Shown here one piece after another: positions 1 through 5,733 of a stretch of 8,641 nucleotides of DNA. Source of the stretch: Flavobacteriaceae bacterium. GTDB lineage: Bacteria > Bacteroidota > Bacteroidia > Flavobacteriales > Flavobacteriaceae. The stretch spans positions 1-8,641 of the forward strand of contig CANHBE010000102.1 in the NCBI GenBank assembly GCA_947458575.1. Direction: 5' to 3'. The stretch's first letter is position 1, and every line of letters starts with the position of its first letter. Position numbers and translations under genes: made by a program. The notes below the pieces were generated by a model. That model was not told the origin of the DNA and did not search any database. It was given only the letters and a program-made list of their open reading frames with translations.

Positions 1-1640
1 GAAGCATCATTCAAAAAAGTCTCGTAGCTTGCTTTAAACTGCATCGGAATTTCCTTCATTGAATTAGCAACAGCTTGACGAACAAGAACTTGATTTGTTT
101 GCATTGCAGCTTCTAGCAAAAACGATCTGTTTTCAAACGACTCTGTAGCGGATTGATATACCAGTAGCTCTTTGATTGGATAATAAACATCACTTTGCAT
201 GATCTTCAGGATTTGATCGCGGTTTTTTGAGAGTTCTAAAGGATTTTCTCTCAATGAGAAGTACTGCCGGATAAACGCATTCTTAAGCAACAATTCATCT
301 GCTTCTTTCACCGGAAAAGCACTTTCTTCTAACCATTTTTTTCGAAAAAATGCAGTATCAAAATTGGATACTTTCTGAACTTCATTTAGGAAATCATCTG
401 TAGAAACATTTTGGTACGCATATTTTTTCAAATAGTTCTTTACGGCAGTATCAAATTTTTTCTTGCCCATCTTTTCCCTCATGAAATGCAATGCCCAAGC
501 ACCTTTTTGATAAAAAGACAAACTACTGGCTTTTTCGTTTAGTACGGGAATCGTATCTGATTTTGCTGCTTCCGTCAATTGCCGCGACATCAAATACAAT
601 TTGTTGTAAAAATAGTCGTCTCCAAAAATCTTGCGTTCGGCCAGTAAGGCATAGTAGGTCGCAAATCCTTCTTGTAACCAGTGGTCTCTCCCCGACTTTG
701 CGGTTACCAAATTTCCGAACCATTGATGCGCAAGTTCATGCGCGTTAATATTGATATAGTTTCGATCTGTGAAACCGATACTGTCCACAATAAAATCTCT
801 TGAAAATAAAGTTGCAGTTGTATTCTCCATACCCGCATACAAAAAATCATGTACCGGAATTTGTCGGTAAACTTCCCAAGGATACGCCACACCAATCTCA
901 CTTTCCAAAAAATCAAAGACTTCTTTACTACTCTTGTATGTTGATGCCACAAATGGACGATCCGATTTTTCATAGTAATTATGCAATGGGACACCTGAAC
1001 GAGAATGCAAGTCTTGTTTCTCAAAACGACCAATCGCGAGCATCACCAAGTAACTGCTCATCGGTTTCTTCATTTTGTATTGCCAAATCAAATCATCTCC
1101 TACCAACTCTTTTTTAACTAATTCGCCATTAGAAATTACATCAAAGCTCTTGTGAAATTTGATTCTCAGTCCAAAAACCAATTTTTCATTGGGGTCATCA
1201 AAACTTGGAAGCCAATGGCTTGTGTATTTTCCCTGGCCCTGAGTCCATATTTGCCCTGCTACTTCTTCAGGAGTGTCAACTTCGGTGGTGAAATCCCAAT
1301 TCACGAAATACATGGTCTGCGTCGGAAATGCCTCATAGCTGAAAGTCAATGTATTTTCTCCGAGGCGATAACCTTCAAACAAAAGGAGTTGTTTCTTGTT
1401 TTCATGAAATTTCACTGCCTTACCATTTATCATCAAATCAGAAAAAGTCATCTTCTGAGCATCGATGCGAATGCTATCAATCGCAGCATTTACGACAAAC
1501 GAATAGCTCACTGTTCCGACTACATTTCGCTTAACGGGATTGACTTCAATCGAAGCGTTCGCAGCGGTAAAATCGACAAATTTGACCTGTTGTGCATAAA
1601 CAAATGAGGTTAGCCAAAAAAAAAGAAAGCCGTATCGCAT
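1..1640 (-). CDS. Secreted M1-family zinc aminopeptidase (partial, C-terminus beyond the left edge)
   Basis: This is the N-terminal 546 codons of a gluzincin (M1, aminopeptidase N-like) metallopeptidase, which removes N-terminal residues from peptides. The reading frame stays open to the window edge, so the C-terminus is missing. Residues 1-17 form a signal peptide (MRYGFLFFWLTSFVYA, then QQ), so the enzyme should be exported to the periplasm or cell surface. The order of parts is: beta-rich N-terminal domain (about 20-200, including 'LPSFDDPNEK'), the exopeptidase motif AGMEN at 269-273, the zinc site HELAH at 301-305 with the third ligand Glu324 exactly 18 residues later (HExxH-x18-E), and Tyr377 in 'SFYQKGAW' at the position of the transition-state tyrosine. 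A helical region follows. All key catalytic residues are present, so it looks active. The ATG at 1640 is chosen because it directly precedes the signal peptide and lies about 20 bases after a good promoter box. The exact substrate cannot be told. Confidence 0.93.
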   Translation of the reverse strand, partial: MRYGFLFFWLTSFVYAQQVKFVDFTAANASIEVNPVKRNVVGTVSYSFVVNAAIDSIRIDAQKMTFSDLMINGKAVKFHENKKQLLLFEGYRLGENTLTFSYEAFPTQTMYFVNWDFTTEVDTPEEVAGQIWTQGQGKYTSHWLPSFDDPNEKLVFGLRIKFHKSFDVISNGELVKKELVGDDLIWQYKMKKPMSSYLVMLAIGRFEKQDLHSRSGVPLHNYYEKSDRPFVASTYKSSKEVFDFLESEIGVAYPWEVYRQIPVHDFLYAGMENTTATLFSRDFIVDSIGFTDRNYININAHELAHQWFGNLVTAKSGRDHWLQEGFATYYALLAERKIFGDDYFYNKLYLMSRQLTEAAKSDTIPVLNEKASSLSFYQKGAWALHFMREKMGKKKFDTAVKNYLKKYAYQNVSTDDFLNEVQKVSNFDTAFFRKKWLEESAFPVKEADELLLKNAFIRQYFSLRENPLELSKNRDQILKIMQSDVYYPIKELLVYQSATESFENRSFLLEAAMQTNQVLVRQAVANSMKEIPMQFKASYETFLNDA

Positions 1641-1666
1641 GAACAACTATTTAAATTCAACAAGTA

Positions 1667-1674
1667 CAAATATA
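1667..1674 (-). promoter_or_regulatory. Putative -7 promoter box of the M1 peptidase gene
   Basis: Read on the minus strand this is TATATTTG, a perfect match to the Bacteroidota sigma-ABfr -7 consensus TAnnTTTG. It lies 26 bases before the ATG at 1640, which would give a leader of about 20 bases. No clear -33 TTTG element is seen at the usual distance, so the call rests on the -7 match and its position. Confidence 0.5.
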
Positions 1675-1702
1675 AGGTAGGAATGGGATTTCTGCTCATA
1701 AG

Positions 1703-1723
1703 AAATTTTCAAATTTTCAAATT
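1703..1723. repeat. Short tandem repeat, 8-bp period, in the divergent promoter region
   Basis: The unit AAATTTTC occurs at 1703-1710 and 1711-1718 and is followed by a partial third copy AAATT at 1719-1723. It lies between the two outward-facing promoter boxes. It could be an upstream A/T-rich element or an operator, or it could be chance in an A+T-rich spacer. Confidence 0.5.
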
Positions 1724-1729
1724 AAAAAC

Positions 1730-1737
1730 TATCTTCG
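1730..1737 (+). promoter_or_regulatory. Putative -7 promoter box of recG
   Basis: TATCTTCG matches TAnnTTTG with one mismatch and lies 49 bases before the recG ATG, giving a predicted leader of about 40 bases. An A/T-rich stretch with TTTTC repeats lies upstream where a -33 element would be, but no exact TTTG is present there. Confidence 0.35.
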
Positions 1738-1786
1738 CTTTTGTAATTAAAAGCCATACAAAAACCATGTAATCCAATCACGCGAA

Positions 1787-3889
1787 ATGTCTCACTTACT
1801 GCAAACTCCCATCGAATTCCTCAAAGGTGTCGGACCTACTCGCGGAGAGCTACTCCGCAAAGAATTAGGCATTCAACTCTATGAAGATCTTATTCAACAT
1901 TATCCAAATCGATACATTGATCGCACGCGATATTATAAAATCAATGAACTAAGAAATCAACCGGCTGAGGTTCAAATTATCGGAAAAATTACTCATGTCA
2001 AAATGGTTGAGCAAAAACGTGGTAAGCGTCTCGTAGCCAATTTTGTAGATGAAACAGGGCAAATGGAATTGATCTGGTTTCAAGGTCACAAGTGGATCAG
2101 AGAAAGTTTGCAAATTAATGTTCCAATCGTCATCTTTGGAAAAAGCACACTTTTCAACTACGTTTTGACTATGTCGCATCCTGAGATCGAACTGGTTTCA
2201 GAACACCAAACAAGTTTGCGTTCCGCATTGCAGGCGGTCTATCCATCGACAGAAACTTTAAACAATCGAGGTATTTCCAATAGGGTCGTTTCAAAGATTA
2301 TGCAGCAGCTATTTCACGAAACGCAGAGTCTTTTTGTCGAAACGCTTCCGAGCTATTTGATTTCAGACCTTAACCTGATGTCGAAGAAAGATGCGTTATT
2401 CAATATTCATTTTCCAACCAGCACTGAGGCACTAAACAAAGCACAAATCCGCTTGAAGTTTGAAGAATTATTTTTTATTCAGCTGCAGTTAATTACCAAG
2501 AACCTCATCAGAAAGCAGAAAATCAAGGGTCACGCTTTCATTTCCGTGGGTGATCATTTTAATAATTTCTTTCAAAATCATTTGCCGTTCAATTTAACTG
2601 ATGCTCAAAAACGGGTGTTGAAGGAGATTCGAAATGACATGGGTAAGCCTGCACAAATGAATAGATTGTTACAGGGAGATGTGGGCTCAGGAAAGACCAT
2701 CGTCGCGTTTATGAGTATGCTACTGGCTTTAGATAACGGTTTTCAATCCTGCCTGATGGCTCCAACTGAAATATTAGCAAATCAGCATTTCATTGGTTTA
2801 AGTGAATTAGCTAAAGAACTAAATATCAACATAAAAATACTGACTGGGTCAACTAAAACTTCCGAAAGAAAAATCATTCATGAAGAATTAGAAAACGGAA
2901 CCTTATCAATTATTATCGGGACTCATGCGCTGCTTGAAGACAAAGTACAATTCCATAATCTTGGGCTAGCTATTATTGATGAGCAACATCGTTTTGGTGT
3001 AGAGCAACGTTCGAAATTATGGAAAAAAAACGCAGTGCCTCCACATGTTCTCGTGATGACTGCTACGCCAATTCCTAGAACTTTAGCTATGAGTTTGTAT
3101 GGCGATTTAGATGTCTCGGTTATTGATGAGTTGCCGCCGGGAAGGAAACCTATTCAAACAGTACATCGTTTTGATTCTAATCGATTGAATGTTTGGAAAT
3201 TTATTCGAGACGAAATTGAAAAGGGCAGACAAATCTATATTGTTTATCCGTTGATACAAGAATCAGAGAAGATGGACTTTAAAGATTTGATGGATGGTTA
3301 CGAGAGTATCTCCCGAGATTTTCCTTTGCCGAAATACGCCATTTCTATTGTTCATGGCAAAATGAAACCTGCTGAAAAAGATGCGGAAATGAAACGCTTT
3401 TCAGAGGGAAAAACCAACATTATGGTCGCCACTACGGTCATAGAAGTGGGTGTTAATGTGCCGAATGCAAGTGTAATGATTATAGAAAGTGCAGAACGTT
3501 TTGGACTTTCGCAGTTGCATCAGTTGCGGGGACGAGTCGGACGCGGAGCAGAACAAAGCTACTGTATCTTGATGACATCGCATCAACTTTCTAGCGATAG
3601 CAAAACCCGAATGGAAACTATGTGTAGAACAAACGACGGTTTTGAAATTGCGGAAGTCGATCTAAAATTACGCGGACCAGGCGATCTGATGGGAACGCAG
3701 CAAAGTGGCGTTTTACAGCTGCAAATCGCAGATCTTGTGAGAGATCGTGACATACTTTTACTGGCTAGACAAGAAGCAACCAAACTTTTGCGCGCAGATG
3801 CTTCAATGGAAAAACCGGAACATAAAAACCTTAAAGCAGCCTTTCTTGCACTTTCGAAAAAGAAAAATATCTGGAATTACATTAGTTGA
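1787..3889 (+). CDS. recG: ATP-dependent DNA helicase RecG
   Basis: RecG is a superfamily 2 double-stranded DNA translocase that remodels stalled replication forks and Holliday junctions during recombination and repair. The protein is 700 residues, close to the usual 680-700, so it looks full length. The N-terminus ('PIEFLKGVGPTRGELLRKEL') is typical and fixes the ATG start. The wedge/OB domain lies at about 60-150 ('LIWFQGHKWI'). The helicase motifs appear in order: Walker A GDVGSGKT at 297-304, motif II DEQH at 398-401 followed by RFG, motif III TATP at 425-428, and motif VI QLRGRVGRG at 579-587. The RecG-specific segment RGPGDLMGTQQSG is at 629-641. No key residue is missing. It is transcribed divergently from the M1 peptidase and has no coding overlap with neighbours. 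It is probably monocistronic, because what follows is a degraded region. Confidence 0.98.
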   Translation: MSHLLQTPIEFLKGVGPTRGELLRKELGIQLYEDLIQHYPNRYIDRTRYYKINELRNQPAEVQIIGKITHVKMVEQKRGKRLVANFVDETGQMELIWFQGHKWIRESLQINVPIVIFGKSTLFNYVLTMSHPEIELVSEHQTSLRSALQAVYPSTETLNNRGISNRVVSKIMQQLFHETQSLFVETLPSYLISDLNLMSKKDALFNIHFPTSTEALNKAQIRLKFEELFFIQLQLITKNLIRKQKIKGHAFISVGDHFNNFFQNHLPFNLTDAQKRVLKEIRNDMGKPAQMNRLLQGDVGSGKTIVAFMSMLLALDNGFQSCLMAPTEILANQHFIGLSELAKELNINIKILTGSTKTSERKIIHEELENGTLSIIIGTHALLEDKVQFHNLGLAIIDEQHRFGVEQRSKLWKKNAVPPHVLVMTATPIPRTLAMSLYGDLDVSVIDELPPGRKPIQTVHRFDSNRLNVWKFIRDEIEKGRQIYIVYPLIQESEKMDFKDLMDGYESISRDFPLPKYAISIVHGKMKPAEKDAEMKRFSEGKTNIMVATTVIEVGVNVPNASVMIIESAERFGLSQLHQLRGRVGRGAEQSYCILMTSHQLSSDSKTRMETMCRTNDGFEIAEVDLKLRGPGDLMGTQQSGVLQLQIADLVRDRDILLLARQEATKLLRADASMEKPEHKNLKAAFLALSKKKNIWNYIS

Positions 3890-3959
3890 GCGATTTATAA
3901 ATTTGTACATACGAACATTAATTTATGATAAATGAACGAAGGTTCCGGTTTGTAAAGCC

Positions 3960-4016
3960 TAAATTTGCAACCACCTCTTAAGCGTTTCTCATATGAAAGT
4001 CAAAAATTTAATTTAA
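3960..4016 (+). pseudogene. Vestigial promoter and start of a lost gene
   Basis: TAAATTTG at 3960-3967 fits the Bacteroidota -7 consensus TAnnTTTG. An ATG follows 25 bases later at 3993 and opens the peptide MKVKNLI, which ends at TAA 4014-4016. The basic start followed by hydrophobic residues resembles the beginning of an exported or membrane protein. The frame stops almost exactly where similarity to an RND efflux pump begins (about 4018, in a different frame). I infer that this is the surviving 5' end of an efflux operon whose body was deleted. No -33 element is visible. A chance short frame is the main alternative. Confidence 0.35.
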
Positions 4017-4017
4017 G

Positions 4018-4176
4018 GCTTCCGAGGCGAGACTGCGTACGATTTTGAAGACAAGTCTAGCCATATCGTTGGGTACGTTACTGATTGCTTTATCGCTGGA
4101 TGTGGCATCTACAAGTCGAATTGGAATGGGTGTTGTAATTGTTGGCGGAACTATTTTCTCCTTGATATTAACATTG
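4018..4176 (+). pseudogene. C-terminal fragment of an RND (HAE1/AcrB-like) efflux transporter
   Basis: The open frame reads ASEARLRTILKTSLAI, then LGTLLIALSLDVASTSRIGM, then GVVIVGGTIFSLILTL. This follows the last two membrane helices of RND pumps, whose family pattern is roughly RLRPILMTSLA, then G-x-LPLALSLGAGS, then R-x-PMG-x-VVIGGLIFSTLLTL. Here the near-invariant RPILMT reads RTILKT, and the GAGS turn reads DVAS. Such changes, including a lysine in a membrane helix, point to decay. An in-frame TAA at 4009-4011 lies just upstream, so about 95% of the pump (normally over 1000 residues) is absent. The fragment cannot transport anything. It runs straight into TolC-like sequence in the same frame. 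Confidence 0.7.
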
Positions 4177-4536
4177 ATTTTGTTTGATGGATTCAATCAA
4201 AATCGGGCTGAAAAGGTTGCGAAACTCGAAATTGAAAATTCACAAATTGCGATTGAACAACAAAACAAAACATTGGAAAGTCAAATGAATTCTGCTTTTC
4301 AATCCTATTTAACGAACCTTGAGTTAGTGCAATTGGAAGAAAAAAACGAGGCTATCGCCAAGCAGAACTCGGAGATCACTTTAGAGAAGTTCCGAATCGG
4401 AACAATAACCACTCTGGAATTCCGAACTGCGCAATTGAACTACATCAATGCCAAAGTGCGCAATACCAACACACAATACCAAGCAAAATTATCAGAAATT
4501 GCTTTAAAGGAATTGGCTGGAAATTTGGGTTTTTGA
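4045..4536 (+). pseudogene. RND/TolC chimeric remnant: C-terminal part of a TolC-family outer-membrane factor
   Basis: From about 4171 the frame reads LFDGFNQNRAEKV, the typical 'PLFDGF...R' entry into the second repeat of TolC-family outer-membrane efflux proteins. It continues through a long amphipathic helix pair ('IENSQIAIEQQNKTLESQM', 'EKFRIGTITTLEFRTAQLNY') to a normal TolC-like end, ELAGNLGF. About 120 of the usual 420-480 residues remain. The signal peptide, the first repeat and most of the barrel are missing. The sequence before 4171 is RND-pump-like, so the open frame is a fusion, not a diverged N-terminus. Only TTG 4045 or ATG 4126 could serve as a start, with no convincing ribosome binding site. 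The helical part looks well preserved, so the loss may be recent. An automatic annotation would probably call it a 163-residue TolC family protein. I consider it non-functional. Confidence 0.75.
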
Positions 4537-4537
4537 T

Positions 4538-4545
4538 TAGATTTG
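4538..4545 (+). promoter_or_regulatory. Putative promoter of the bestrophin-family gene
   Basis: TAGATTTG matches the -7 consensus TAnnTTTG exactly, and a TTGG at 4513-4516 lies 21 bases upstream, within the usual -33 to -7 range. It begins one base after the stop of the TolC remnant and would give a leader of about 80 bases before the ATG at 4630. The predicted start of transcription falls in the adjoining palindrome. Confidence 0.35.
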
Positions 4546-4557
4546 TGGTTTAAACCA
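4546..4557. repeat. Perfect 12-bp palindrome TGGTTTAAACCA
   Basis: This palindrome directly follows the TAGATTTG box and would overlap the predicted transcription start. A binding site for a dimeric regulator is possible. A transcript hairpin would have only four strong pairs, so a terminator role is unlikely. Confidence 0.4.
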
Positions 4558-4574
4558 TAGCTATTTATTCGCTT

Positions 4575-4599
4575 ATTATGATGAATTTCGAGTCATAAT
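4575..4599. repeat. Inverted repeat ATTATGA...TCATAAT upstream of the bestrophin gene
   Basis: ATTATGA at 4575-4581 and its exact complement TCATAAT at 4593-4599 are separated by 11 bases. The centre-to-centre spacing of 18 bases would suit a dimeric DNA-binding protein, or it could form a weak leader hairpin. It is 30 bases before the ATG at 4630. The role is inferred only. Confidence 0.35.
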
Positions 4600-4629
4600 G
4601 AGTACATTCCGGGCAACAAATCCTCTAGC

Positions 4630-5496
4630 ATGATTTCTTACAATACCAAAGACTGGTTTACATTTATTTTTCGTTTTCACAAAGCTGACACCTTTAGAAC
4701 TTTATTTCCTGTTATGATTGCTATCGGGTTATACACGGGATTCGTCGGCTATATGGAAGTTGAATATTGGCAACTCACCGATAAAAGCAACATCAAGAAT
4801 ATTACAATCATGCATGGCATGTTGGGTTTTGTCATTTCGTTACTGCTGGTTTTTAGAACCAATACTGCCTACGATCGTTGGTGGGAAGGCAGAAAAATGT
4901 GGGGAGCACTGGTGAATACAAGTCGAAATTTTGCCATCAAACTTGCCGTAATTTTAAAAGACGAAAAAGACCGACAGTTCTTTAGTCGCATGATACCGAC
5001 CTATGCAGCAGTGTTACATCAGCATTTGAGCAATGAAGAAACCAGTATGCAACTCTTTGACGATACCGATTTGGAAATAGATCACCATTTGCATCGACCC
5101 AATCAGGTGGCGAAGAAAATGTTTCAAAAAATCAATGATTTGTATGTTGACGACAAAGTCAACGGCGACCAATTGATTATTTTGAATGCCGAAATTCAGG
5201 CGTTTACCGATATATGCGGAGCTTGTGAGCGCATCAAGAATACGCCTATTCCCTACTCTTACAGCGCATTTATCAAGAAATTTATCTTCTTTTTCGTCAT
5301 GACCTTACCTTTTGGCTATTCGTTTAGTTTGGGTTATTACACCGCGCCTGTGGTTGTATTTATTTTTTATGTTTTGGCTAGTTTAGAGCTGATTGCAGAA
5401 GAAATCGAGGATCCTTTTGGTAGTGATGCGAATGATTTGCCTACGAAGAAAATTGCCGAGAGTATCAAAAAACATGTTGGAGAACTGATGCCCTAG
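4630..5496 (+). CDS. Bestrophin-family ion channel (UPF0187/YneE-like)
   Basis: This 288-residue inner-membrane protein belongs to the bacterial bestrophin family, whose members form pentameric channels. A characterised bacterial homologue conducts cations, whereas animal bestrophins conduct chloride, so the ion here is unknown. Hydrophobic segments lie at about 25-43, 61-77, 214-232 and 235-255. Family signatures are RTNTAYDRWWEGRKMWG at 76-92, just after the second helix, CGACERIKNTPIPYSY at 196-211, and EEIEDPFG at 257-264 after the last helix. Length and order agree with a complete protein. The ATG at 4630 gives the normal short cytoplasmic N-terminus (the segment 'KDWFTFIFRFHKADT'). The gene stands alone between the efflux remnant and a non-coding gap, and appears to have its own promoter at 4538. 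Confidence 0.93.
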   Translation: MISYNTKDWFTFIFRFHKADTFRTLFPVMIAIGLYTGFVGYMEVEYWQLTDKSNIKNITIMHGMLGFVISLLLVFRTNTAYDRWWEGRKMWGALVNTSRNFAIKLAVILKDEKDRQFFSRMIPTYAAVLHQHLSNEETSMQLFDDTDLEIDHHLHRPNQVAKKMFQKINDLYVDDKVNGDQLIILNAEIQAFTDICGACERIKNTPIPYSYSAFIKKFIFFFVMTLPFGYSFSLGYYTAPVVVFIFYVLASLELIAEEIEDPFGSDANDLPTKKIAESIKKHVGELMP

Positions 5497-5510
5497 CCCA
5501 GATAGGAGTA

Positions 5511-5572
5511 AGTATCCTTTTTTGTATGAAAGGAATGTGATGACTTTCGGATTGTGAAACAAAAAAGATACT
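5511..5572. repeat. Imperfect 14-bp inverted repeat with 33-base loop; possible terminator
   Basis: The left arm 5511-5525 (AGTATCCTTTTTTGT) pairs with the right arm 5559-5572 (ACAAAAAAGATACT) over 14 base pairs with one unpaired C at 5517. It begins 15 bases after the bestrophin stop. The run of six T at 5518-5523 also follows a short AGGA/TCCT stem, so this could end the bestrophin transcript. The arms also resemble the ends of a small inserted element, but I see no flanking target duplication. The rest of 5497-5733 shows no gene, only short frames without recognisable products. Confidence 0.5.
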
Positions 5573-5698
5573 ACGGATAGCTGGATGAAGCTCCTACAGA
5601 AAAATGACAACAAAATCGTTAGTTTGCGTTGGAAATCAATTCGCAGAATCTGTGGTAATTTTCTAAAAAAAGGACACTTATTTTCCAATTGCAATGAT

Positions 5699-5706
5699 TA
5701 TATTTG
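5699..5706 (+). promoter_or_regulatory. Putative -7 promoter box of pheT
   Basis: TATATTTG is an exact match to TAnnTTTG and lies 27 bases before the pheT ATG, giving a short leader of about 20 bases. A T-rich TTATTTTCC at 5678-5686 sits upstream but is not a canonical -33 TTTG. Confidence 0.5.
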
Positions 5707-5733
5707 CCACCTTAAAATCAGTACCTAAATTGC

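Noticed and set aside
491..1607. Several plus-strand open frames of 60-150 codons across this region, such as 800-1117 and 1152-1607.
   Set aside because: They lie antisense to the M1 peptidase, whose catalytic motifs HELAH, AGMEN and Tyr377 are all in one minus-strand frame. They show no recognisable domains.
3921..3933. Hairpin ATTTA-TGA-TAAAT after recG as a terminator.
   Set aside because: Only five A/T pairs and no following T run, so it is too weak to call.
4155..4190. A one-base frameshift in tolC: the next frame reads NYFLLDIN then, after removing one T, IDLFDGF, which resembles the usual TolC beta-strand before LFDGF.
   Set aside because: The continuous frame matches the RND C-terminal pattern (GVVIVGGTIFSLILTL) over about 50 residues, which explains the upstream sequence better. 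The alternative frame resembles TolC for only about ten residues.
4008..4196. A 62-codon minus-strand frame opposite the RND fragment.
   Set aside because: It is the reverse of a sequence with clear RND similarity and resembles nothing known.
5383..5694. A 103-codon minus-strand frame overlapping the end of the bestrophin gene and the gap before pheT.
   Set aside because: It overlaps conserved bestrophin codons, has no recognisable domain and has no promoter or ribosome binding site that I can see.
5584..5727. A plus-strand frame of about 48 codons before pheT.
   Set aside because: It contains the predicted pheT promoter, has a low-complexity lysine-rich product and resembles no known protein.
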